DNA from: an uncultured Oscillospiraceae bacterium
Lineage (GTDB): Bacteria; Bacillota; Clostridia; Oscillospirales; Oscillospiraceae
Assembly (NCBI GenBank): GCA_934573855.1
Contig: CAKTMF010000004.1
Coordinates: 144,138 to 208,137 of the forward strand
DNA length: 64,000 bases
Direction of reading: 5' to 3'
Shown piece after piece: positions 55,943 to 63,991 of this stretch; the stretch's first letter is position 1, and the number at the start of each line of letters is the position of its first letter. Made by a program: the position numbers and the translations under genes. A model generated the notes under the pieces. That model saw only the letters and a program-made list of their open reading frames with translations. It was not told where the DNA came from and searched no databases.

Positions 55943-56968
55943 TCAGAACTGTTCGAGGAAGCGCACGTCATTCTCGAAAATGAGGCGCAGGTCGTTTATC
56001 TTGTATTCGCCCATGGCGAGGCGCTCAAGCCCCATGCCGAAGGCCCAGCCGGAATAGACGTCCGGGTCTATGCCGCAGCCGGCAAGCACCTTTGGGTGTA
56101 CCATACCGGCGCCCAGCACCTCGATCCAGCCCTCGCCCTTGCAGGTGGGGCAGCCCTTGCCGCCGCACTTGTGGCACTGGATGTCCATCTCGCAGCTCGG
56201 CTCGGTGAACGGGAAATGGTGGGGACGGAAGCGGGTGACGGTACCCTTGCCGTAGATCTTCTCGACGACGAGGTTGAGCGTTGCCTTGAGGTCGGACATG
56301 GTGACGCCCTTGTCGACGACCATGCCCTCTATCTGGTGGAACATGGGAGAATGAGTGGCGTCGACCTCGTCCTTGCGGTAGACGCGGCCGGGCGCGATTA
56401 TGCGGATGGGCAGCTCGCGCGTCTCCATGGCGTGTATCTGCATGGGAGAGGTCTGGGTGCGCAGGAGTATACGGCTGTCCTCGGTGAAATAGAAGGTATC
56501 CGTCCACTCGCGCGAGGGGTGTCCCTCGTCGATGTTGAGCTTGGTGAAGTTATAGTCGGCAAGCTCTACCTCGGGGCCGTCCACGATCTCAAAGCCCATG
56601 CCGATGAAGATATCCTTTATCTGGTCGAGGACATTGTACATGGGGTGCTTGTGGCCGAGAGTCTTTTTCTCGCCGGGGAGCGTCACGTCCACCGCCTCGT
56701 CCTCAAGCTTCTTTTCCATGAGAGCTGCGGTGAGGGCGGTCTTGCGCTCGTCGATGGCGGTCTCTATCTCGCCGCGTATCTTGTTCGCGAGCTGGCCCAT
56801 GACGGGACGCTCCTCCGCGGAGAGCTTGCCCATCTGGCGCAGGATGGCGGTAAATTCGCCCTTTTTGCCGAGATATTTGACTCTCTCCGCCTCAAGAAGC
56901 TCAACGCTGCCCGCCTCGTTGACGGCCTTTATCGCGGCCTCCCGCAGTTCCTTCATCAGTTCCTTCAT
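55943..56968 (-). CDS. pheS: Phenylalanyl-tRNA synthetase alpha subunit
   Basis: 341 residues. N-terminal coiled coil, class II motifs (GHKHPMYNVLDQI, motif 2 RTQTSPMQIHAMETRE and motif 3 GMGLERLAMGEYKINDLR). The cysteine pair in QCHKCGGKGCPTCKGEGW is the zinc-finger-like insertion of the bacterial subfamily. It is the first gene after the T-box leader. Confidence 0.97.
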   Translation of the reverse strand: MKELMKELREAAIKAVNEAGSVELLEAERVKYLGKKGEFTAILRQMGKLSAEERPVMGQLANKIRGEIETAIDERKTALTAALMEKKLEDEAVDVTLPGEKKTLGHKHPMYNVLDQIKDIFIGMGFEIVDGPEVELADYNFTKLNIDEGHPSREWTDTFYFTEDSRILLRTQTSPMQIHAMETRELPIRIIAPGRVYRKDEVDATHSPMFHQIEGMVVDKGVTMSDLKATLNLVVEKIYGKGTVTRFRPHHFPFTEPSCEMDIQCHKCGGKGCPTCKGEGWIEVLGAGMVHPKVLAGCGIDPDVYSGWAFGMGLERLAMGEYKINDLRLIFENDVRFLEQF

Positions 56969-57033
56969 TTTGTGTCTCCTTATGGTTTCATTTTCTTTGA
57001 TAACACATCTGCGCCGGGAGGCTCCGGAAAAAG

Positions 57034-57268
57034 AAAAAAGCCCCCGTCCCCATAACAGGACGAAAGCAAAAACTTCCGCGGTACCACCCGTGTTCGGCTC
57101 AAGCGCCGCACTCTGAGAGACTGTAACGCGTCCCGCGCGCCGGTGATTGGCCGGTTGCTCCCGGGCGAACCAAGCGCCTGCTCCCCGCGGAGGCTTGCAG
57201 CCGATGACCTCCGCTCTCTGCCGGGTGCGGCAGCGCTATTTTCCCGTTCTCAGCACTAACGGTGCCTA
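57034..57268 (-). promoter_or_regulatory. T-box leader, Phe specific, before pheST
   Basis: On the minus strand the T-box sequence GGGTGGTACCGCGGAAG lies at 57073-57089, followed by a terminator (stem with GCTTTCGTCC and GGGACGGGGGC, then TTTTTT; 57034-57070). Upstream, AGAGAGCGGAGG and GCTGCAAG fit the distal stem I motifs, and TTC (57167-57169) in GGTTCGCCCGGGAGC is at the specifier position, matching Phe. Uncharged tRNA-Phe should favour read-through into pheS. Confidence 0.9.
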
Positions 57269-57304
57269 CTCTATCATATTATGCGCATTTTTTCAAGAGA
57301 AAAA

Positions 57305-57333
57305 TTGACTAATCCGTCTGGGGTGATTATAAT
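57305..57333 (+). promoter_or_regulatory. Promoter of the lipoprotein-alr operon
   Basis: TTGACT (57305-57310), 17-base spacer, TATAAT (57328-57333), divergent from the pheST leader. Confidence 0.75.
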
Positions 57334-57378
57334 GACCGGTAGTGCATAGCTTATAGCATGACCGTTCTGGAGGTATAC

Positions 57379-57924
57379 ATGAAACGATTGTGCGTAATGC
57401 TGTTCATTATCCCGTGTCTGCTGCTGACCGGCTGCGGCAGCGGCGCTGAGGAAAAGCGCTTTGAAGAATTTTCCGCGGCCATGTGCGAGCGGGAGAGCGT
57501 GAGCTTCACGGCGGACGTCCGCGCTGAGTACGACGATCACACCGCGCGCTTTACTCTCGCCTATGCCGGCGAGGGTGATAGCTGCTCCGTCACCGTCATA
57601 GAGCCGGAGATCATCTCCGGCGTCACCATGCGCTTTGAGGACGGGAAGTCCGTGCTGGACTGCGAGAGCATTTGCGTGGACACCGGCTTTCTTGACGAAA
57701 ACGGTCTTACGCCGGTGAACGCGCTGCCCATCATCGTCCGTGCGATGCGCTCCGGCCATCTCGACTCCTGCGCAAAGGAGGACGGCGTCCCGGTCTGGTA
57801 CGTCGTTCCCGAGGACGGGCTGACCGTCGCGCTGCGGGTGGCCGGGGATATGACGCCGCTGGGTGCGGAGCTTGCCTCCGGCGGGCGTGTGAGAGTTTTC
57901 TGCGAGATCACCGACTGGAAATAG
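57379..57924 (+). CDS. Lipoprotein upstream of alr
   Basis: 181 residues with lipobox LTGC at about 15-18 and a beta-rich domain that begins FEEFSAAMCERESVSFTADVRAEY. The layout resembles LolA-like lipoprotein folds, but this is only an impression. GGAGG precedes ATG 57379; an earlier in-frame ATG has no site. It is 16 bases before alr and cotranscribed with it. Function unknown. Confidence 0.78.
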   Translation: MKRLCVMLFIIPCLLLTGCGSGAEEKRFEEFSAAMCERESVSFTADVRAEYDDHTARFTLAYAGEGDSCSVTVIEPEIISGVTMRFEDGKSVLDCESICVDTGFLDENGLTPVNALPIIVRAMRSGHLDSCAKEDGVPVWYVVPEDGLTVALRVAGDMTPLGAELASGGRVRVFCEITDWK

Positions 57925-57940
57925 CATAGGAGAGACAGAC

Positions 57941-59068
57941 ATGAACGACCTGCAAAAGAGAACGTGGGCTGAGATAAGCCTTGAAAACCTGCGCGGCAAC
58001 TACCGCGCCATACGCGCCGCTCTCCCGGAGGGCTGCCGCTTTCTCGGCGTGGTGAAGGCCGATGCCTACGGCCACGGCGCGCTCATAGTGTCAAAGCTTC
58101 TTGAGGAGGAGGGCGCGGACTACCTCGCGGTCTCCTGTCTGGACGAGGCGCTGGAGCTGCGCCGGGGCGGGGTGAGCATGCCCATACTCATCCTCGGCCA
58201 CACCCCTCATGAGTACACCGGCGTCCTCATAGAAAACAACATCACCCAGACCGTCACCTGTCTCGCGAAGGCGCTGGAGTATTCCGCCGACGCGGTGAGA
58301 CTTGGCAGGCCGCTGAAAATACACATAAAGCTCGACACCGGCATGTCGCGTCTGGGCTTTCTCTGCTCCGGCGCGCACTTTGACGAGGGCGTGGACAATA
58401 TCATCGAATCCTGCCGCCTCCCCGGGCTTGAGCATGAGGGTATTTTCACCCACTTTGCCGTGTCCGACGAGCCGGGCGAGGACTGCGAGGCATATACGCG
58501 CGAGCAGTTCCGGCTCTTCATGGACGTGATCGCAGAGCTTGAGCGGCGCGGCGGGATACGCTTTGAGATACGTCACTGCGCGAACTCCGGCGCCGTGGCG
58601 GGCTACCCGGAAATGGCGCTCGACATGGTGCGTCCCGGCCTGCTCCTGTACGGCTACGGCGACACGAGCGGGCGTCTCGGTCTGAAGCCCTGCATGCGTC
58701 TCGTCACCACCGTGAGTACCATCAAGTTCTATGAACCCGGCACCTCGGTGAGCTACGGCCGCCGCTTCGTGACCGCGCGCCGCACAAGGATGGGCGTGCT
58801 GGCCATCGGATATGCCGATGGTCTCCCCCGGCTGATCTCGAACAAATGCAGCTTTTACACCGGCGGCGGCTACGCCCCCCAGCGCGGGAGCATATGCATG
58901 GACATGTGCATGTGCGACCTCACGGAGCTGCCCAACGTCGACGTTGGCAGCGAGGTGGAGATATTCGGCGAACACAACAGCATTATTAAGCTCTCCGACG
59001 CGGCGCAGACCATTCCCTATGAGCTTCTGTGCGCCGTGAGCAAGCGCGTACCGCGCGTATACAGGTAA
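57941..59068 (+). CDS. alr: Alanine racemase
   Basis: 375 residues. PLP-binding K39 in VVKADAYGHG, RPGLLLYGYG, and the second catalytic tyrosine region TSVSYGRRF are present. It makes D-alanine for peptidoglycan in the cytoplasm. GGAGAGA precedes the ATG. Confidence 0.96.
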   Translation: MNDLQKRTWAEISLENLRGNYRAIRAALPEGCRFLGVVKADAYGHGALIVSKLLEEEGADYLAVSCLDEALELRRGGVSMPILILGHTPHEYTGVLIENNITQTVTCLAKALEYSADAVRLGRPLKIHIKLDTGMSRLGFLCSGAHFDEGVDNIIESCRLPGLEHEGIFTHFAVSDEPGEDCEAYTREQFRLFMDVIAELERRGGIRFEIRHCANSGAVAGYPEMALDMVRPGLLLYGYGDTSGRLGLKPCMRLVTTVSTIKFYEPGTSVSYGRRFVTARRTRMGVLAIGYADGLPRLISNKCSFYTGGGYAPQRGSICMDMCMCDLTELPNVDVGSEVEIFGEHNSIIKLSDAAQTIPYELLCAVSKRVPRVYR

Positions 59069-59080
59069 ATATGCGGCAAG

Positions 59081-59127
59081 AAACCGGCCCTCCGAGAGAA
59101 CGATCTCCCCCAGAGGGCCGGTTTTAA
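59081..59127 (+). terminator. Terminator of alr
   Basis: AAACCGGCCCTC and its complement GAGGGCCGGTTT around a 20-base loop that holds a second small stem, then TTTTAATT. Confidence 0.8.
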
Positions 59128-59147
59128 TTGCCTTTTATACAGGTACA

Positions 59148-59567
59148 TCAACCGTAGCCGTGGTCAACGTGTCTCCAGCCCCCGGCGGAGCTTCTCACAA
59201 GTATCCACGCCCAGTTATTGTAGGTGCTGTTCGGGTTGAGCGAGCCGTCGCCGCCCGTTCCGTCGACGTCAAAGGACGAGAGCAGGACTATAAGCTCGTC
59301 CGCGTCGTATATCTCATGCTCCTTGAGATAATAGCGTGTCTCCGCCTGCGTCCGCTCGTCCCCGGCGTAGTATATCTCCCGGAGCGTGCAGCCGTTCCAT
59401 CGGAGAGCGAACTCCCTTTTGATAACATTTATGGCGGAGGCAATGTCCCTGTCGCTGTATATCTCGGACTCTACCTCGCGGGTCTGTACGCCGCTGACGT
59501 CCCCTCCGCAGGCGCAGAGCGCGAGCATGAGCGCGGCGCATAAAACTACGGTCAGCATTCTTTTCAC
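59148..59567 (-). CDS. Small lipoprotein of unknown function
   Basis: 139 residues, start GTG after GGAGGAAAA. Lipobox LCAC near 17-20; the C-terminal part ends NWAWILVRSSAGGWRHVDHG, typical of small NTF2-like or DUF4829-type lipoproteins that end in a tryptophan-rich strand. No function assigned. Last of three minus-strand genes. Confidence 0.78.
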   Translation of the reverse strand: MKRMLTVVLCAALMLALCACGGDVSGVQTREVESEIYSDRDIASAINVIKREFALRWNGCTLREIYYAGDERTQAETRYYLKEHEIYDADELIVLLSSFDVDGTGGDGSLNPNSTYNNWAWILVRSSAGGWRHVDHGYG

Positions 59568-59588
59568 GGTGGTTTTCCTCCCTATATC

Positions 59589-60152
59589 TCAGCCCTGCTC
59601 CTCCGCGCTCCACGGCAGCTCGACCACGGTCGGCCCGTGTCCCATGGCGGGAATGAGCTTATCCAATACGTCCTTCATCTCAAGCCTAAGCGTGGACGTA
59701 TTTATGCACGGGTGGCAGCCCAGATATTCATCCTCCAAAAGCTCTCTGTCGATGAGGAGCCGCACGGCGTTTTCACTGTCGTTCATAAGCCCCAGTATGC
59801 TCAAGGAGCCGGGAGTGATATCGAGGTATCTCTCCATCTGCTCAGGGAGCGCGAAGCTCAGACGGGCGGAGCCTATCTGCTTTGAGAGCGCCTTGGTGAA
59901 AAAGGGCTTGTCCCCCGGCATGAGCAGGAGATACAGCGCCGTCCTCTGGCGGTTGGTGAGAAGCAGATTCTTGCACACGGTACAGCCCAGCACTCTCTCC
60001 ACCTCCCTGCATGCCTCGATGGTGTCGGCATGCTCATGGTCGGCGCGGAAATACTCGATATGCAGGCCGTCGAGCAGATCATAGCAGCGCTCCTCCTTGG
60101 GAATGCGCGCGTCCGCCGGGCGGCCGGTATAGAGTTTGTTATCAACAGTCAT
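59589..60152 (-). CDS. YbaK/ProX-type aminoacyl-tRNA deacylase
   Basis: 187 residues of the prolyl-tRNA-synthetase-associated domain family. The conserved lysine in VCKNLLL and the GCHPCINTSTLRL motif (GxHP-xN) are present. Family members clear Ala- or Cys-tRNA-Pro made by mistake. The length with the N-terminal helix fits ProXp-ala (YeaK/PrdX-like). GAGAGG precedes the ATG. Confidence 0.88.
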   Translation of the reverse strand: MTVDNKLYTGRPADARIPKEERCYDLLDGLHIEYFRADHEHADTIEACREVERVLGCTVCKNLLLTNRQRTALYLLLMPGDKPFFTKALSKQIGSARLSFALPEQMERYLDITPGSLSILGLMNDSENAVRLLIDRELLEDEYLGCHPCINTSTLRLEMKDVLDKLIPAMGHGPTVVELPWSAEEQG

Positions 60153-60164
60153 TTTCTTTTCCTC

Positions 60165-60614
60165 TCAGTCCGCGGGCTTCGCGTCAGGCGGGAAAAGCGT
60201 CGCGATGAACTCCGCCGCCCTCTCAAGCTCGGCGCGGTCGCTCTCGTCAAATCTTTCAAGTGACGGTGAATCGATATCTATCACGCCCAGCACCCTGCCG
60301 TCTCTCATTATCGGGACGACGATCTCCGACGCGGAGAGCGCGGAGCAGGCGATATGGCCGGGAAACTCGCGCACGTCCGGAACGATAACGGCAGCCTTTC
60401 TCTCCGCCGCCGTGCCGCAGACGCCCTTGCCGAACGGTATGCGCGTGCAGGCCGGCTCGCCCTGAAACGGGCCGACATACAGCGTCTCCCCCTGCGCTAT
60501 GTAAAAGCCGCACCAGTTTATATCCTCCATCGTGTTGAGGACCGCGCTTATATTGGCAAGGTTGCTGTACAGCGGGAGCGCCGGGTCGCTGACACTGATT
60601 ATACGCTCTGTCAT
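60165..60614 (-). CDS. msrC: Free methionine-(R)-sulfoxide reductase
   Basis: 149 residues, a GAF fold. The three catalytic-type cysteines are in ACTRIPFGKGVCG and HIACSALSASEIVVPI, the pattern of fRMsr. It reduces free Met-R-sulfoxide with thioredoxin. The ATG at 60614 is favoured: GGAGG stands seven bases before it, whereas an ATG six bases earlier is too close. The open frame continues upstream with no site. Confidence 0.9.
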   Translation of the reverse strand: MTERIISVSDPALPLYSNLANISAVLNTMEDINWCGFYIAQGETLYVGPFQGEPACTRIPFGKGVCGTAAERKAAVIVPDVREFPGHIACSALSASEIVVPIMRDGRVLGVIDIDSPSLERFDESDRAELERAAEFIATLFPPDAKPAD

Positions 60615-60747
60615 ATCCATCCCTCCACGGTTTTCTGTATTATACCAGTCCTCTGCCGTGTATTCAAGTGCCAAAAGCCCCCGGACGCGAAACGCGGCAC
60701 GGAGGACGTCCCCCATGCCGCGTTTGCAGGTGCCGACATCGAACTAC

Positions 60748-60828
60748 TCAGCCCCACTTTTTGATCGCGAAGTAAATCGCTGCGCCTATCCCTATTACGA
60801 TCGCAACAGAACCCAGCGCTATAGCCAT
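60748..60828 (-). CDS. 26-residue single-pass membrane peptide
   Basis: MAIALGSVAIVIGIGAAIYF then a basic end KKWG. One membrane helix and a positive tail; AAAGGAG stands eight bases before the ATG. The same frame is open further upstream but without a site. It looks like a real small membrane protein rather than a chance frame. Function unknown. The 60829-61004 gap is AT-rich and holds nothing else recognised. Confidence 0.55.
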   Translation of the reverse strand: MAIALGSVAIVIGIGAAIYFAIKKWG

Positions 60829-61004
60829 ATGTATTACGCTCCTTTTCTTTTTTTGAGTTTGGTTCAGTTTATCATACGAAAATGGAGAATAAAATATCTC
60901 CGGGACTTCCTTAGCGGCATGTAAATAATGACGGGGCTTTTCTTTGCAAATAATTAACTCTTTATGCAAATCCGCATAAAATGCATAGCGATGAATATTA
61001 TGCA

Positions 61005-61033
61005 TGGACAAATCAGGTACGGTAGTGTATTAT
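61005..61033 (+). promoter_or_regulatory. Promoter of the amidohydrolase operon
   Basis: TGGACA (61005-61010), 17-base spacer, TATTAT (61028-61033), about 55 bases before the leader's ribosome site. Overlapping palindromes ATGCAT and TGCAAATCCGCATA lie just upstream. Confidence 0.6.
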
Positions 61034-61097
61034 AACAGCATATTTTTTCCGGCGGCCGCTGGGCGGGCCGCACATTTTTCAGGAGAGGTGATATGCT

Positions 61098-62408
61098 TTG
61101 AGAAGTAAGGAAGAACTGAAACGCATTGCCTGCCGGGCCGTCGACAGGCGCAGGGACAATATCCTTGCCTTTGCCGACTCCGTGGCCAGCGAGCCGGAGT
61201 TCGGCTTCAAGGAGGTCAAGACCGCCGCAAAATTTGCCGGCCAGCTGAAAGCGCTGGGCTATGAGCCGCGCACCGGGGTCGCCATCACGGGCGTCATTGC
61301 GGAGAAGAAGGGCGCGAAGCACAATGCGCGCGTCGCCGTCATGGGTGAGCTGGACGCTATACTCGTGGCCGGACATAAGGACGCCGACCCGCTGACTAAC
61401 GCCGTACACGCCTGCGGCCACAATGCTCAGCTTGCCGCGACTCTCGCGGTAGCAATGGCGCTGGCAGACACGGATATTTCCGCTGATCTCGGCGGTGATG
61501 TGGTTATGATGGGCGTTCCCGCCGAGGAATGCATTGAGATCACCTACCGCAAGAAGCTGCGCGACGAGGGTAAGCTGTGGTTCATCTCCGGCAAGCAGGA
61601 GTTCCTGAGACTCGGCGAATTTGATGACATAGACGCCGCCATAATGCAGCACACCGCCATCATCAACGACGAATACTCCGCAGGCGCCACCTCCAACAAC
61701 AACGGCTTCACCACCAAGCTCGTAAATTACATAGGAAAAGAGGCCCACGCCGGCGCCGCCCCCTTTGAGGGCGTGAACGCGCTCAACGCCGCGATGCTCG
61801 GTCTCCTTGCCGTACACACGCAGAGGGAAACCTTCCGCGACGAGGATCACATCCGTATCCATCCCATCATTACCAAGGGCGGCGACATAGTAAACGTCGT
61901 CCCCGCCGACGTCCGCATTGAGACCTATGTCCGCGGCAGCAACACCAAGGCCATACTCGACGCGTCCGAAAAGATGGACCGCTGCCTTCGCTCCGGAGCC
62001 ATGGCCGTCGGCGCCGAGTGCGAGATCATCGATATCCCCGGCTACCTGCCCGCCGTCCAGTGCGAGCCGTTAAACGACCTCATGTACGAAAACCTCAAGA
62101 CGCTCGTCGGAGACAAGGCGCAGATGGTCTGCTCCGGCTTTGGCGGCGGCTCCTCCGATCAGGGCGACGTCTCCTCCCTGCTCCCGTCCATCCAGTCCTA
62201 TTTCACCGGCGCGACCGGCGGTCTGCACAGTGAAAAATACGTCCTCGCCGACAAGGATAACGCCATCCTCAACGCGGCAAAGGCGCTTCTGATGCTGACG
62301 ATAGACCTGCTTTATGACGACGCCTCCTGTGCGCGCGGAATAAAGGAGAACTTTAAGCCGCTCTTCACAAAGGAGCAATATCTCAGAGAATGGGGCAAAA
62401 TAAACTAA
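61098..62408 (+). CDS. M20-family amidohydrolase (AbgB/HipO-like)
   Basis: 436 residues. Metal-binding motifs MGELDAI and HACGHNAQ (about 83 and 105-112), PAEE (about 142) and a lid domain with GKEAHAGAAPFEGVNALNA are those of the M20D group that cleaves N-acyl amino acids or p-aminobenzoyl-glutamate. The start is TTG 61098 after AGAGGTG; an ATG just before it is closed by TGA. It heads an operon with two membrane proteins, so it probably hydrolyses what they import. Cytoplasmic, no signal peptide. Confidence 0.88.
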   Translation: MRSKEELKRIACRAVDRRRDNILAFADSVASEPEFGFKEVKTAAKFAGQLKALGYEPRTGVAITGVIAEKKGAKHNARVAVMGELDAILVAGHKDADPLTNAVHACGHNAQLAATLAVAMALADTDISADLGGDVVMMGVPAEECIEITYRKKLRDEGKLWFISGKQEFLRLGEFDDIDAAIMQHTAIINDEYSAGATSNNNGFTTKLVNYIGKEAHAGAAPFEGVNALNAAMLGLLAVHTQRETFRDEDHIRIHPIITKGGDIVNVVPADVRIETYVRGSNTKAILDASEKMDRCLRSGAMAVGAECEIIDIPGYLPAVQCEPLNDLMYENLKTLVGDKAQMVCSGFGGGSSDQGDVSSLLPSIQSYFTGATGGLHSEKYVLADKDNAILNAAKALLMLTIDLLYDDASCARGIKENFKPLFTKEQYLREWGKIN

Positions 62409-62450
62409 AGACGGCTCTTTAGTGCGCTAATGTTTTTACGTTTTACTCAG

Positions 62451-62488
62451 TTGACAACTTTGTCGTTTTAGCACATAATATTGCTAAA
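62451..62488 (+). promoter_or_regulatory. Internal promoter with inverted repeat before the DUF3100 gene
   Basis: TTGACA (62451-62456), 17-base spacer, CATAAT (62474-62479). TTTAGC (62467-62472) and GCTAAA (62483-62488) form an inverted repeat across the -10; a related TTAG-TGCG-CTAA lies at 62420-62430. A dedicated regulator is likely. Confidence 0.6.
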
Positions 62489-62535
62489 GTTTTTTCTGCG
62501 GCAGCCGCAGGAAAGCAAATAAAGGGGGAAAATCA

Positions 62536-63375
62536 ATGAAGGAGTTTTTTGAAAGCTTCAACTGGAAGGATTGGAAGGTACACGCGCTTGCCGCGGCGAT
62601 CGTTATACTGGCTGAGCTTATCGGCACTATTAAGATCACCCTCGCGAGCGGCGCCGCCGCCCTCTCCTTCTCGCTCATTCCGATGCTGTTCGCTATACTC
62701 ATCGGAATAATCCTTGCCGGCCTCAAGAAGATTGACAAAAAGACCATGGAGACCGCGTCTCCGTACATAGGCATAAGCGTGTTCTTCCTGATCGCCAAGT
62801 GCGCCTGCTCCATCGGCCCGTCGTGGTCCACCATCGTCAAGGCCGGGCCTGCGCTCATCCTGCAGGAGTTCGGCAACCTCGGCACCATTCTATTAGCAAT
62901 GCCCGTTGCAATGCTCGTTTTCAAGATGGGCAGAGCCGCCGTCGGCGCATGCTTCTCCATCTCCCGTGAGCCTTCCATCGCCATCGTGGCCGACAAGTAC
63001 GGTCTCGACTCTCCCGAGGGCACCGGCGTTATGGGCGCATACGTCACCGGCACCATCCTCGGCACCATGTTCTACGGCGTTCTCGTCTCCATCTTTTCCG
63101 GTATTGGTTGCTTCTCTCCCGAGGCAATGGCTATGGCCGCCGGCACAGGCTCCGCGTCCATGATGGCCGCGTCCCTTGCCCCTCTGGTCGAGGCGTATCC
63201 CGAGAAAGCCGACACTCTCCAGGCATTTGCCACCATGTCCAACACGCTCACCTACGCCGACGGACTTTATATGAGTCTCCTCCTCGGCATTCCGTGGACC
63301 GAGCATTTATACAGGGTGTTTACTAAACTGCTGAACAAAAAAGCCATAAAGAAGGGGGTGCTTGTAAATGAGTGA
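62536..63375 (+). CDS. DUF3100 integral membrane protein
   Basis: 279 residues with seven or eight membrane segments. The sequence VILAELIGTIKI, QEFGNLGTILLAMP, SISREPSIAIVADKYGLDSPEGTGVM and AAGTGSASMMAAS corresponds to what I know of DUF3100, a family of putative transporters. GGGGGAAAATCA precedes the ATG. Its stop overlaps the start of the next gene by eight bases, so the two are coupled and probably form one carrier. Confidence 0.8.
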   Translation: MKEFFESFNWKDWKVHALAAAIVILAELIGTIKITLASGAAALSFSLIPMLFAILIGIILAGLKKIDKKTMETASPYIGISVFFLIAKCACSIGPSWSTIVKAGPALILQEFGNLGTILLAMPVAMLVFKMGRAAVGACFSISREPSIAIVADKYGLDSPEGTGVMGAYVTGTILGTMFYGVLVSIFSGIGCFSPEAMAMAAGTGSASMMAASLAPLVEAYPEKADTLQAFATMSNTLTYADGLYMSLLLGIPWTEHLYRVFTKLLNKKAIKKGVLVNE

Positions 63376-63889
63376 GAACGTAAAAGAAAAAATCAACTAC
63401 GCCAAGCTTTGGGCCAACAGGGTAAGGGTCAGCCTCGTTACCATAGTCCTCGCCTCCATCGCCAACACAATTTACGGCTGGAGAAGCGGCGCCGCGACCG
63501 TGTATATGCCATGGGAGGTTCTCCCCGCGCTTCTGTACATGTTCGCCATCATCATCGTGAGCTGCGCCATCCACGATTTTCTTGAGAAGACGTTTCCCAA
63601 GCTCAAAATCCCCGTTATCCTCTACATCGCTCTCATCACCACCATTCTGAGCTTTGATTTCTGCGGGCCTCTTGCGGCGTTCATGTCCACGGAGTTCGAC
63701 AAGATTTCTCTCCTGCCGCTCTGCACCCCCGTCCTCGCCTACGCCGGTATTTCAATCGGTAAGGATCTCGACACCTTCAAGAAGCAGGGTCTCGCAATCG
63801 TCTGCACCGCGCTCATCACCTTTGTAGGCACATGGGTCGGCTCTGCGCTTGTCGCGGACATCGTCCTCAAGCTCACCGGTCAGGTCTGA
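63368..63889 (+). CDS. Small permease-like membrane protein paired with DUF3100
   Basis: 173 residues with about five membrane segments. The C-terminal half, CTPVLAYAGISIGKDLDTFKKQG followed by VGTWVGSALVADIVLKLTG, resembles half of a GltS/2-HCT-type carrier repeat, but I cannot name the family. It starts inside the DUF3100 gene. Likely the second half of a two-part transporter serving the M20 enzyme. Confidence 0.75.
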   Translation: MSENVKEKINYAKLWANRVRVSLVTIVLASIANTIYGWRSGAATVYMPWEVLPALLYMFAIIIVSCAIHDFLEKTFPKLKIPVILYIALITTILSFDFCGPLAAFMSTEFDKISLLPLCTPVLAYAGISIGKDLDTFKKQGLAIVCTALITFVGTWVGSALVADIVLKLTGQV

Positions 63890-63931
63890 GTCCTTACAAA
63901 ACGATAAACGGCGCGGGAGCCTTTTGAACAG

Positions 63932-63984
63932 CACCCCATTCGTTAGACAAGTATGATACAATACTTGTACTAAGGAATGGGGTG
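63932..63984. repeat. Long hairpin before the window end
   Basis: CACCCCATTCGTTAG pairs with CTAAGGAATGGGGTG and the inner ACAAGTAT with ATACTTGT, giving arms of about 23 bases and a 6-base loop. It may end the transporter operon, or be the terminal structure of a mobile element whose gene begins at 63992. Confidence 0.6.
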
Positions 63985-63991
63985 TTATTCT

